NCBI GenBank assembly: GCA_030150405.1
Contig: JASLFU010000021.1
Coordinates: 1-33,856 of the forward strand
Direction of reading: 5' to 3'
Source of the DNA: Ignatzschineria sp.
Lineage (GTDB): Bacteria; Pseudomonadota; Gammaproteobacteria; Cardiobacteriales; Wohlfahrtiimonadaceae
DNA length: 33,856 nucleotides
Both the position numbers and the translations under genes were made by a program. The notes beneath the pieces were generated by a model. It searched no databases. It had not been told where the DNA came from and saw nothing but the letters and a program-made list of their open reading frames with translations. Positions 7,595-14,917 of the stretch are shown piece after piece (the stretch's first letter is position 1; each line of letters opens with the position of its first letter).

Positions 7595-8317
7595 ATGATG
7601 GAGAGAGAGATGGGATGGAGTAGAGAAACGCCACTCTTTTCTAGAGATATTCAGCAACTTGGGATCGACTCCAGCTGGGAGAAGTTTTTTCTTCAGGAGT
7701 TTTCTCAACCCTATTTTGCAAAGTTAGAGGCTTTTTTAGAGCAAGCGATTATAGATGGGAAAGAGATCTATCCCCCCCAAAGGGATGTTTTTGCGCTCTT
7801 TAAGCTCCCCTTTGAATCGATTAAAGTAGTAATTTTAGGGCAAGATCCCTATCACGGCCCAGGGCAAGCCAATGGTTTAGCTTTTTCAGTACAGCCTGGG
7901 GTAAAAATCCCTCCATCACTGCGTAATATCTACCAGGAGTTGCTTGAGGATATTCCAGGAGTCTGGGCGCCTCAGGATGGCGATTTAACGCATTGGGTAG
8001 AACAAGGCGTATTTCTACTTAATACAGCTCTAACCGTAGAGGCTCGGCAGGCAAACTCCCATGCAGAGATCGGCTGGCAATACTTCACCGACCATCTGAT
8101 TCAAAAGATTAATGGGGAGTTAGAAGGGGTTGTTTTTCTGCTTTGGGGCGCGCATGCTCAGAAAAAAGGGGCAAAGATAGATCGAACCAAACATAAGATT
8201 CTTACCGCTCCCCATCCTTCTCCACTTTCTGCATATCGAGGTTTTTTTGGTTCAAAACCCTTTTCAAAAATTAATCACTATTTAATCACGCAACAAAAAA
8301 GCCCAATCGAGTGGTAA
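7595..8317 (+). CDS. ung: uracil-DNA glycosylase, family 1
   Basis: Excises uracil from DNA to start base-excision repair. 240 aa; E. coli Ung is 229. It shows the water-activating loop GQDPYHGPGQANGLAFSV (catalytic Asp84), PPSLRNIYQEL, the uracil-pocket LLNTALTVE, VVFLLWGAHAQKKG and the minor-groove loop HPSPLSAYRGFFG. Start choice is uncertain: ATGs at 7595, 7598 and 7610 are all in frame. AAGG lies upstream of the first, while GGAGAGAGAG just before 7610 would serve that one. The last codons form the left arm of a terminator. Confidence 0.96.
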   Translation: MMEREMGWSRETPLFSRDIQQLGIDSSWEKFFLQEFSQPYFAKLEAFLEQAIIDGKEIYPPQRDVFALFKLPFESIKVVILGQDPYHGPGQANGLAFSVQPGVKIPPSLRNIYQELLEDIPGVWAPQDGDLTHWVEQGVFLLNTALTVEARQANSHAEIGWQYFTDHLIQKINGELEGVVFLLWGAHAQKKGAKIDRTKHKILTAPHPSPLSAYRGFFGSKPFSKINHYLITQQKSPIEW

Positions 8318-8346
8318 ATATCTAGGCTCGATGGGCTCTCTTTTTA
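8300..8346. terminator. bidirectional terminator between converging ung and dacA
   Basis: AGCCCAATCGAG (8300-8311) pairs with CTCGATGGGCT (8327-8337) with one bulged base. A T-tract follows on the plus strand (CTCTCTTTTTAT), and an A-run precedes it (8295-8300), which becomes a T-tract on the minus strand. The left arm lies within the final codons of ung. It should stop both ung (+) and dacA (-) transcripts. Confidence 0.8.
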
Positions 8347-8365
8347 TAAAAATTACTGTTTGGCT

Positions 8366-9730
8366 TTAAAAGTCGATTACGAAACAGTTAGTATTGTGCG
8401 ACTTTAATTGATTACAGACATTTTGCGCCTCTGATTTACTAAAGCCTGCAATCAGTGCTCGGTAATATTCGCCTGTATTAAAGACCTGAATATTCCCACG
8501 GCGAACCTTCTCATAGGCAAGGCGAGCCTGATCCCGAGCCGCATTATAATCCTTAAAGGCGCCTACTTGTACGGCTGCCTGAGATTGAGCGCTAACAATA
8601 GGGCCACTAATGGGTGCATTAGGGGAATTAAAGTTGGGCGCTACCGGGGGCGCATTCTGAATCGGTTGTAGTGGCTGCGATTCTAAGCGGGGAGGAGGAA
8701 TCGCTACCGGGGCCTTCTTAGGTGAAGGCGGGGGAACAATCTCTACCTTTTTAGGGGGCGCTTTAGGTGCAGGTTTTGTTGCCGTTTTGGTAATTGTCTG
8801 TTGCACAGGGGCAGGGCGTTGACGACTATCGGTTAAAATCGTTTTATCAAAAGGTTTCTCTTTTGTAGGAGTGAAGAGAACCGTCATATCCCGGGTGATG
8901 GTTGGATGAATCTTCTTTACGGTACGGCCGCGAATATTATTAAAGGAATCATCGATAAGGGTCATCATAAGATCGTCCCGAAGCTTGGTGGTTCTTCCTC
9001 CTAAAACTACGGCAAAAATGCGGCGTTTATTTCGCTCGGCACTGGTTAGGAGGTTAAAGCCCGATTTGCGGATATAGCCTGTCTTAATTCCATCGGCACC
9101 GAGAGAGTTTTTATTTACTCGGTTATGGGAGGTAAAAGTCACATTGTTATAGACAAAAGAGGGCGTTTTAAAGAGATGATAATATTGTGGAAATTTATCG
9201 TAAATCGCGATTCCCAATTTAATCATGTCGTTTGCCGTAGTGACTTGAGAGGGATGAAATAATCCATGGGGATTGGCAAAGTTTGTAGAGTGCATCCCCA
9301 GTTTTTTAGCCGTCTGATTCATGCGATTTACAAAAGCGGCTTCACTACCGGCGATGGTTTCTGCAACCGCTGAGGCAACATCATTTGCTGATTTTACAAT
9401 AAGCGCTTTAATAGCGAGATCGAAAGAGATCGATTGTCCCGCCGGTACTCCAATCTTAGAGGGAGGCTGCGCCGCTGCGCGGGGAGAGAAGCGTACGCGA
9501 TCATTTAAAGAGATACGCTTTCGTTCAAGATCCTCAAAGACAATATAGAGCGTCATCACTTTAGTAAGTGATGCGGGGTAGCGCTTTGCATGAATATCAT
9601 GCTCATAGAGCGATTTGCCTGTGCGGTAATCCACCACATAAGAGGAGAACCCCGTTTCAGCAAAAGCAAAAGAGAGGAGCGCGAAGAGGGCAATAAGGCT
9701 TGCCATTAGATAATGATTGATCGTCTTCAT
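8366..9730 (-). CDS. dacA: D-alanyl-D-alanine carboxypeptidase with C-terminal SPOR domain
   Basis: Penicillin-binding serine peptidase (S11) that trims the terminal D-Ala of peptidoglycan pentapeptides. It has a signal peptide ending FAFA-E (residues 1-24). The catalytic motifs are SLTK (Ser54-Lys57), SAN (114-116) and KTG (216-218). A Pro/Lys/Ala-rich linker (about 300-375) leads to a SPOR domain (about 381-454: AAVQVGAFKDYNAA to TNCFVIDF) that in this family binds denuded septal glycan. E. coli DacA (403 aa) instead ends in an amphipathic membrane anchor. The layout and wording (RYPASLTKVMTLY, DKFPQYYHLF, DGIKTGYIRKSGFNL) recall alphaproteobacterial enzymes. The symbol names the family, not strict orthology. 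It lies 116 bases after the aminopeptidase with no clear terminator between. Confidence 0.92.
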   Translation of the reverse strand: MKTINHYLMASLIALFALLSFAFAETGFSSYVVDYRTGKSLYEHDIHAKRYPASLTKVMTLYIVFEDLERKRISLNDRVRFSPRAAAQPPSKIGVPAGQSISFDLAIKALIVKSANDVASAVAETIAGSEAAFVNRMNQTAKKLGMHSTNFANPHGLFHPSQVTTANDMIKLGIAIYDKFPQYYHLFKTPSFVYNNVTFTSHNRVNKNSLGADGIKTGYIRKSGFNLLTSAERNKRRIFAVVLGGRTTKLRDDLMMTLIDDSFNNIRGRTVKKIHPTITRDMTVLFTPTKEKPFDKTILTDSRQRPAPVQQTITKTATKPAPKAPPKKVEIVPPPSPKKAPVAIPPPRLESQPLQPIQNAPPVAPNFNSPNAPISGPIVSAQSQAAVQVGAFKDYNAARDQARLAYEKVRRGNIQVFNTGEYYRALIAGFSKSEAQNVCNQLKSHNTNCFVIDF

Positions 9731-9846
9731 GGTCTCATTCGGTATTAAATAAATAGTTATCGTATCATCAAAACTCTGAATTTAACGAAAATACTCAAGC
9801 ATTTATAGATTGTTTTGTATCTTAAATGTCGTGAGCTCTGTTCTGG

Positions 9847-11238
9847 TTAAAGATTAAAATGTTGTTTAATGGCAGAAAATGCGGCACGAAGTCCCATCGC
9901 CTCTCCCCCTTCTGGGCGCCCGGGCCGATTGCGAATATTCCAGGCCATCACATCAATATGGGCAAAGGGAAATTTCGCTTGGCCGATAAAATGTTTTAAA
10001 AAGAGCGCTGCTGTAATGGCGCCTCCTGTTGGAACTGTTGCCGAGTTAGCAATATCAGCTACGGAAGGCTCAATCCAAGCTTGATAGGGCTGATGAAGCG
10101 GTAAGGGCCAGACGAGGTCATTTTCTGTTTGAGAGGCGGTAAATATCGTCTGGGTGAAGTTCTCATCATTTGAGAAGAGCGCTGGAATCTCCGGTCCTAA
10201 AGCAACGCGGGCAGCTCCCGTTAGCGTAGCAAAGTTAAGGAGCAGATCGCAGGGCTTCTCGGCAGCATAAGTTAAGGCGTCCGCTAAAATAAGGCGACCT
10301 TCTGCATCGGTATTATCGATCTCAACTGTTGAGCCATTACGCGTCTTGACAATATCTCCCGGGCGCATTGAGCCATCGGAGACACTATTTTCCACAATAG
10401 GGAGCAGTAGCCGAAGGGAGAGAGGGAGCTCTTCATCTAAGATCCACTTTGCTAAAGCCACCATATGTGCAGCGCCCCCCATATCTTTTTTCATTAAGCG
10501 CATGCCGGAAGAGGGTTTAATATCAAGTCCCCCTGTATCGAAGGTAACCCCTTTGCCCACTAAGGTAAGAGCTGGATGCTCGGGATTGCCAGCTGTAATC
10601 TCAATAAGACGGGGGTTATATTTGCTTCCTGCTCCAACGGTATAGATCAGCGGAAAGTTTTGCTTAAGTAGATCGCTCCCGACAATTTCGGAAATTTCCA
10701 CATTAAAGCGAGCATCATAGTTGCGAAACTCAGCTCGAATAGCGGTCGCTAAATTATCTGGCGTCATTACATTAGGGGGTTCATTAATGAGATCACGAAC
10801 CAGATAATGGGCATGGAGTGCATGCTTTAAACGCTTAAAGAGTTGCTCGCTCACCACAAACTGAATCTCTTTTTTAGGGGACTTTTTATATTTATCAAAT
10901 TGATAAGCTCCTAAACCAAAGGCAAATAGATGCTGAAAAAGAGTCTCATTGGCAAAATCTCCGGTGAGTTTATAGCGGCCCTCAGGTAATTTCTTATAGG
11001 CCTCGCCAAGCGTGAAGAAAGGTTCCTCATTATTGAATCCAACCGCAGCAAGAGCGATATTACCCCGACCATTGGGCAGTGTGAAAAACTGATTTTTAGT
11101 CAAGTTTTGAGAAATTTTTGTGCCAAGCATATTTTTTTGTAGCTCGGTAAGCTCAATCTCATCCCATTTTTGAATAATATGGAGAGGAGTGGCAGATGCC
11201 GATTTTACAGTGAAAAGTGAATCAATAGTGCGTGACAT
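9847..11238 (-). CDS. leucyl aminopeptidase family (M17) metallopeptidase
   Basis: Two-metal cytosolic aminopeptidase. The catalytic C-terminal half shows VGKGVTFDTGGLDIKPS (metal and catalytic Lys229 and nearby Asp) and the family signature NTDAEGRLIL at 309-318 (Asp311, Glu313, catalytic Arg315). It ends with the HIDVMAWN and RPEGGEAMGLRA segments. At 463 aa it is shorter than E. coli PepA (503), and its N-terminal domain is divergent. It is therefore closer to the generic leucyl aminopeptidase family often next to cell-envelope genes than to the DNA-binding PepA; I leave the symbol blank. AAGGAA precedes the ATG at 11238. It lies downstream of the ftsK terminator, so it probably has its own promoter. 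Confidence 0.9.
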   Translation of the reverse strand: MSRTIDSLFTVKSASATPLHIIQKWDEIELTELQKNMLGTKISQNLTKNQFFTLPNGRGNIALAAVGFNNEEPFFTLGEAYKKLPEGRYKLTGDFANETLFQHLFAFGLGAYQFDKYKKSPKKEIQFVVSEQLFKRLKHALHAHYLVRDLINEPPNVMTPDNLATAIRAEFRNYDARFNVEISEIVGSDLLKQNFPLIYTVGAGSKYNPRLIEITAGNPEHPALTLVGKGVTFDTGGLDIKPSSGMRLMKKDMGGAAHMVALAKWILDEELPLSLRLLLPIVENSVSDGSMRPGDIVKTRNGSTVEIDNTDAEGRLILADALTYAAEKPCDLLLNFATLTGAARVALGPEIPALFSNDENFTQTIFTASQTENDLVWPLPLHQPYQAWIEPSVADIANSATVPTGGAITAALFLKHFIGQAKFPFAHIDVMAWNIRNRPGRPEGGEAMGLRAAFSAIKQHFNL

Positions 11239-11306
11239 AAAATATTCCTTTTATATATATTTGCGAGCAGAGGATACTCTCTACACGCCTTTAAACTTTA
11301 GGCCTT

Positions 11307-11333
11307 AAAAAAGAGAGGGGAGTATTCCCCTCT
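11307..11333 (-). terminator. rho-independent terminator after ftsK
   Basis: On the minus strand a 7-bp perfect stem AGAGGGG/CCCCTCT (plus-strand arms 11314-11320 and 11327-11333) with a 6-base loop is followed by TTTTTT (11312-11307). It isolates ftsK from the aminopeptidase downstream. Confidence 0.88.
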
Positions 11334-11387
11334 GCTGATTTGATACGTTGCGTTTAAGGCAATGATCTATTTGAGCCTGAATGCGAA

Positions 11388-14300
11388 TTACTTAATTAAG
11401 ATCTCGCGGTTGCCGTTACCTTCAGGAGCAGAGATAAACCCTTGCTCTTCCATTGCCTCAATTAAGCGTGCCGCCCGCTGATAACCGATGCGTAATTTAC
11501 GCTGAAGATAGGAGATACTCGCTCGCTGATCTTCCACTACAATTCGTACAGCTTCATCAAAGAGAACATCTTCGGTATCGTCAGGAGCAGCGGCATAACC
11601 TGCGGCTTCTTCAGAGAGCCCTGGGATCTCCTCTGTGGGATCGCGAAGGATCTCCTCCACATAATTAGGGGGACCTGTTAGGCGGAGGAAGTCTGCCACA
11701 TGGTTGACCTCATTATCATTCACAAATGCACCGTGAACACGGATCGGAATAGAGGTTCCAATGGGAAGATAGAGCATATCCCCACGGCCAAGAAGATTCT
11801 CCGCTCCTTGCTGATCTAAAACTGTGCGGGAATCGATGCGGCTCGAAACCTGGAAAGCAATTCTTGAGGGAATATTAGCTTTAATCAGTCCGGTAATAAC
11901 ATCTACTGAAGGTCTTTGAGTCGCCACTACTAAATGAATTCCCGCAGCTCGCGCTTTTTGTGTTAAGCGAGCGATCAGCTCTTCTACCGCTTTACCCACA
12001 GACATCATCATATCGGCAAGTTCATCGATAACGATGACGATATAGGGTAGGGGCTCAAGTACAGGAGCCGTTGCGTGGTCGGAGACTTCATTTGCGGCAT
12101 TCCATAAAGGATCGAGATGGGGAGTGCCTTCTTCAATACCTTTGCGAATGAGCTCATTAAAACCATCAATATTTCGTACCTTAAATTTACTCATCAGAAG
12201 ATAACGGCGCTCCATTTCAGCAACAGCCCAGCGAAGGGCGTTAGCCGATTCTTTCATATCGGTAACTACTGGTGCTAAGAGATGGGGAATATCTTCATAT
12301 ACCGAAAGCTCAAGCATTTTCGGGTCAATTAAAATAAGGCGTAACTCTTCCGGGCGCGCTTTATAAAGAAGGCTGAGAAGAATAGTGTTAATGCCCACCG
12401 ATTTTCCTGAGCCAGTCGTTCCAGCTATGAGGAGGTGAGGCATCTTTTCAAGGTTTGCGACCACCTGATTCCCCGCCACATCTTTACCTAGAAGAATCGT
12501 TAGTGGATGGGTACTTGAGCGGTATTCTTCACAATAGAGCCCCTCTTTAAAGTAGACGGTCTCTCGGTGTTTATTGGGGATCTCAAGCCCAACGTAAGGT
12601 TTTCCTGGGATAATATCCACAATGCGCACGCTTGTAACTGCAAGTGCGCGAGCTAAGTCTTTGGCAAGGTTGTTGATTTGAGCAATCTTTACGCCGGGAG
12701 CAAGATCGAGCTCAAAGCGGGTGATCACCGGGCCTGGCTCAATATTGGCAACTTCTACCTGAATATTAAAGTGTTGCAGCTGCTCCTCAATTTTCGCGGA
12801 GAGCTCTTGAAGCTCCTCTTCATCATAGTTTTTGGCCGGCGGAAGAGGATTGGCTAAGAGATCAAGGCTCGGGAGCTGACCTGCCATGGGGTACTCTTTT
12901 TCTGCTTTTTTAGGAATCGGCATGCCTGAACGAGGGTCAATATCATGGCCGATATAACGCTCTTCGCTCGCTTGTTGAGCAGCTTTTGCTGCCTCTAAAT
13001 TAAGAGATGTAGTGTTCTCTTCAAGATGAGCTGCGGCGGGATTCTCCGTTACAGTTCTTTGTGGCGTGTGAGTTGCCATTTCTGAGGGAGCGCTCACTTC
13101 TACCGGTGTAGAATCCGCCATCTGATATCGTTGTGGATTATCAGAGATGGGCATCATCTCTGGAGATTGAGCGACAGGAATCTCCTCAATCGCAACAAAG
13201 GGCGAGTCCTCTCCATTATCTGCTGGGGCAGGGGAGGGGGCTTGAGGGATAGGTTGTTCATGGAACACCTGCTCAAAGCGCTCCTCTAAGGTATGCGGTT
13301 GAGTAAATTCTTCTTCCGGAATCTCAACAGTTAGATCCTCTGCCTGAATAAGGGGATCGATCTCTAAAGAGGGTTCTGCCTTTTTGGGCACCTCTTCCCG
13401 GTTTTTGGGTTTAAAGATATTTTTAAAGATGGAGGGAATGCCTCGGGGCTCTACTTTTACATGGGGCTCGGGCTCTTTAACTTCTTCGCTTCCATCATGG
13501 CGAATAAAATCTTGCCAGCTTTCTGGGGCGTTATTAAAGCCTAAATCATCAAAGGAGAGCGTACTCTTCTCTTCATTTTCATTGGCAATTGCCCAGGCAG
13601 AGATGTTTTGAGCATTCGCTTGAGCAGGCTGTGCTGTTGTTTCTTCTCCCTTGATAGAAGAGGCAGTAACATTTTCGGTTACTCTTTCTGGAGTATTATT
13701 CTCCTGCTGTTTACGCGCTCCCCGGAAGATGGAAGGGATCGGTTTTTTGCTATTGTGGTAAGGCTCTTCATCCTCATTCATCTCTTCTATCTCTTCATCA
13801 TTCAGTTCTGTTTTATGGGGAGCATAGCTAAAGCTTAATTCGTTGTGGGGATCCTGCTGAGGGGACATTCTAGGTTCATCACGGCTGATAGCTTCGGTTA
13901 TATCAAGCATTTCATCCGATTTTTGAGGTTGTTGGCTCTCCTCTTTTTTGCTAAATAATCTTGCGAAAAAGCCAGGTTTTTCTTTGGTTTCGGGGTTGAT
14001 GATCCGCTCAATAGCGTTCTGCTCCTCCTCTTGTGAGAGCTTTTTAAGATGGATTGAAGGATCTACTTTGGGGGTTGCGGTCTCTGGGGAGGTGGCCATT
14101 TCTCGCGGCGAAAAATCAAAAAAAATGGAGAGAAAAGCCAATAATCGAGCCCCCACCCATTCTGCCCAACGGATAGGCGTTGAGCCGGTAAGTAGCATTA
14201 AACCTACCAAGAGGATAAGAGAGAGAAAAATTGTAATATAGAGTAAAGCACTATCGACACTTAAAGAGAGAATATTAGTGGTAAAACTGGTTAACTCTGT

Positions 14301-14747
14301 GCCGATAAAGCGCCCCATAATACCGCCCGAACCACTCTGGATATCTAATAGGGAGGCAAGCGCAAAGATCGTCACTAATGCGCCGATCAGCTTAAATACT
14401 ATCTTCTCAAATGAGATGGTGAGAATTTTTCGCTCCATAAAGAGCTGATAACCAATGCCCACTAAAAGTAGGGGAAATAGCCAAGTCGCTTTACCAATTG
14501 CAGAGAGAAAGATATCCGCAAAATAAGCGCCTCGCGCGCCCATAAGATTATGGATAGTGTTGTTAAGTGTTTCACTCTCTACCGCACGGCTCCAAGCGGA
14601 ATCTTCCGGATGATAGCTATAGATACTGAGCGCAATCGCAAGCGCAATAATGACAAAAATGCCAAATAATATTAGCCGTGTAAAGCGGGAGAAAAACTCC
14701 AAAACCTTAGGAGCTTGTTTCGTTTTTTTAGGAACAGCTTGCCGCAA
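11388..14747 (-). CDS. ftsK: DNA translocase FtsK
   Basis: Septal DNA pump that resolves chromosome dimers with XerCD and takes part in divisome assembly. 1119 aa (E. coli 1329). An N-terminal membrane domain has about four hydrophobic segments (residues 30-190). A long Glu/Pro/Gln-rich linker follows (about 200-640), then the RecA-like motor with Walker A GTTGSGKSVG (776-785), Walker B IVIVIDELADMM (around Asp908) and ATQRPSVDVITGLIKANIPSRI. A C-terminal gamma winged helix (about 1055-1119) reads octamer KOPS sites. The open frame starts at TTG (14747) with AGAGAG about 8 bases upstream; no earlier in-frame ATG or GTG is evident, so TTG is the likely start. Flanked by terminators. Confidence 0.95.
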   Translation of the reverse strand: MRQAVPKKTKQAPKVLEFFSRFTRLILFGIFVIIALAIALSIYSYHPEDSAWSRAVESETLNNTIHNLMGARGAYFADIFLSAIGKATWLFPLLLVGIGYQLFMERKILTISFEKIVFKLIGALVTIFALASLLDIQSGSGGIMGRFIGTELTSFTTNILSLSVDSALLYITIFLSLILLVGLMLLTGSTPIRWAEWVGARLLAFLSIFFDFSPREMATSPETATPKVDPSIHLKKLSQEEEQNAIERIINPETKEKPGFFARLFSKKEESQQPQKSDEMLDITEAISRDEPRMSPQQDPHNELSFSYAPHKTELNDEEIEEMNEDEEPYHNSKKPIPSIFRGARKQQENNTPERVTENVTASSIKGEETTAQPAQANAQNISAWAIANENEEKSTLSFDDLGFNNAPESWQDFIRHDGSEEVKEPEPHVKVEPRGIPSIFKNIFKPKNREEVPKKAEPSLEIDPLIQAEDLTVEIPEEEFTQPHTLEERFEQVFHEQPIPQAPSPAPADNGEDSPFVAIEEIPVAQSPEMMPISDNPQRYQMADSTPVEVSAPSEMATHTPQRTVTENPAAAHLEENTTSLNLEAAKAAQQASEERYIGHDIDPRSGMPIPKKAEKEYPMAGQLPSLDLLANPLPPAKNYDEEELQELSAKIEEQLQHFNIQVEVANIEPGPVITRFELDLAPGVKIAQINNLAKDLARALAVTSVRIVDIIPGKPYVGLEIPNKHRETVYFKEGLYCEEYRSSTHPLTILLGKDVAGNQVVANLEKMPHLLIAGTTGSGKSVGINTILLSLLYKARPEELRLILIDPKMLELSVYEDIPHLLAPVVTDMKESANALRWAVAEMERRYLLMSKFKVRNIDGFNELIRKGIEEGTPHLDPLWNAANEVSDHATAPVLEPLPYIVIVIDELADMMMSVGKAVEELIARLTQKARAAGIHLVVATQRPSVDVITGLIKANIPSRIAFQVSSRIDSRTVLDQQGAENLLGRGDMLYLPIGTSIPIRVHGAFVNDNEVNHVADFLRLTGPPNYVEEILRDPTEEIPGLSEEAAGYAAAPDDTEDVLFDEAVRIVVEDQRASISYLQRKLRIGYQRAARLIEAMEEQGFISAPEGNGNREILIK

Positions 14748-14830
14748 AATAGGTCTCTCTTATGACAAATAAAATAAAAGGATAAACATGACGATAGCCC
14801 CCTATTTTAGCAAAAAGGAGCGAATAACAA

Positions 14831-14863
14831 AAACCTTTACCCCCTTTTTGGAGGTAAAGGTTT
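14831..14863. terminator. terminator after secDF, possibly bidirectional
   Basis: An 11-bp perfect stem AAACCTTTACC (14831-14841) with GGTAAAGGTTT (14853-14863) and an 11-base loop. The minus-strand tail is TTTTTGTT and the plus-strand side is TTTAATTTTTT. It ends the secDF transcript. A small hairpin GCCCG/CGGGC (14889-14904) lies just before it in the same leader-to-ftsK gap. Confidence 0.82.
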
Positions 14864-14917
14864 AATTTTTTACATAATTATTATCAGTGCCCGTTTTATC
14901 GGGCTTTTGAAGAGGCG

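Noticed and set aside
13384..14241. Several plus-strand frames opposite ftsK
   Set aside because: Products of the biased Glu/Pro linker read on the opposite strand; no start signals or domains.
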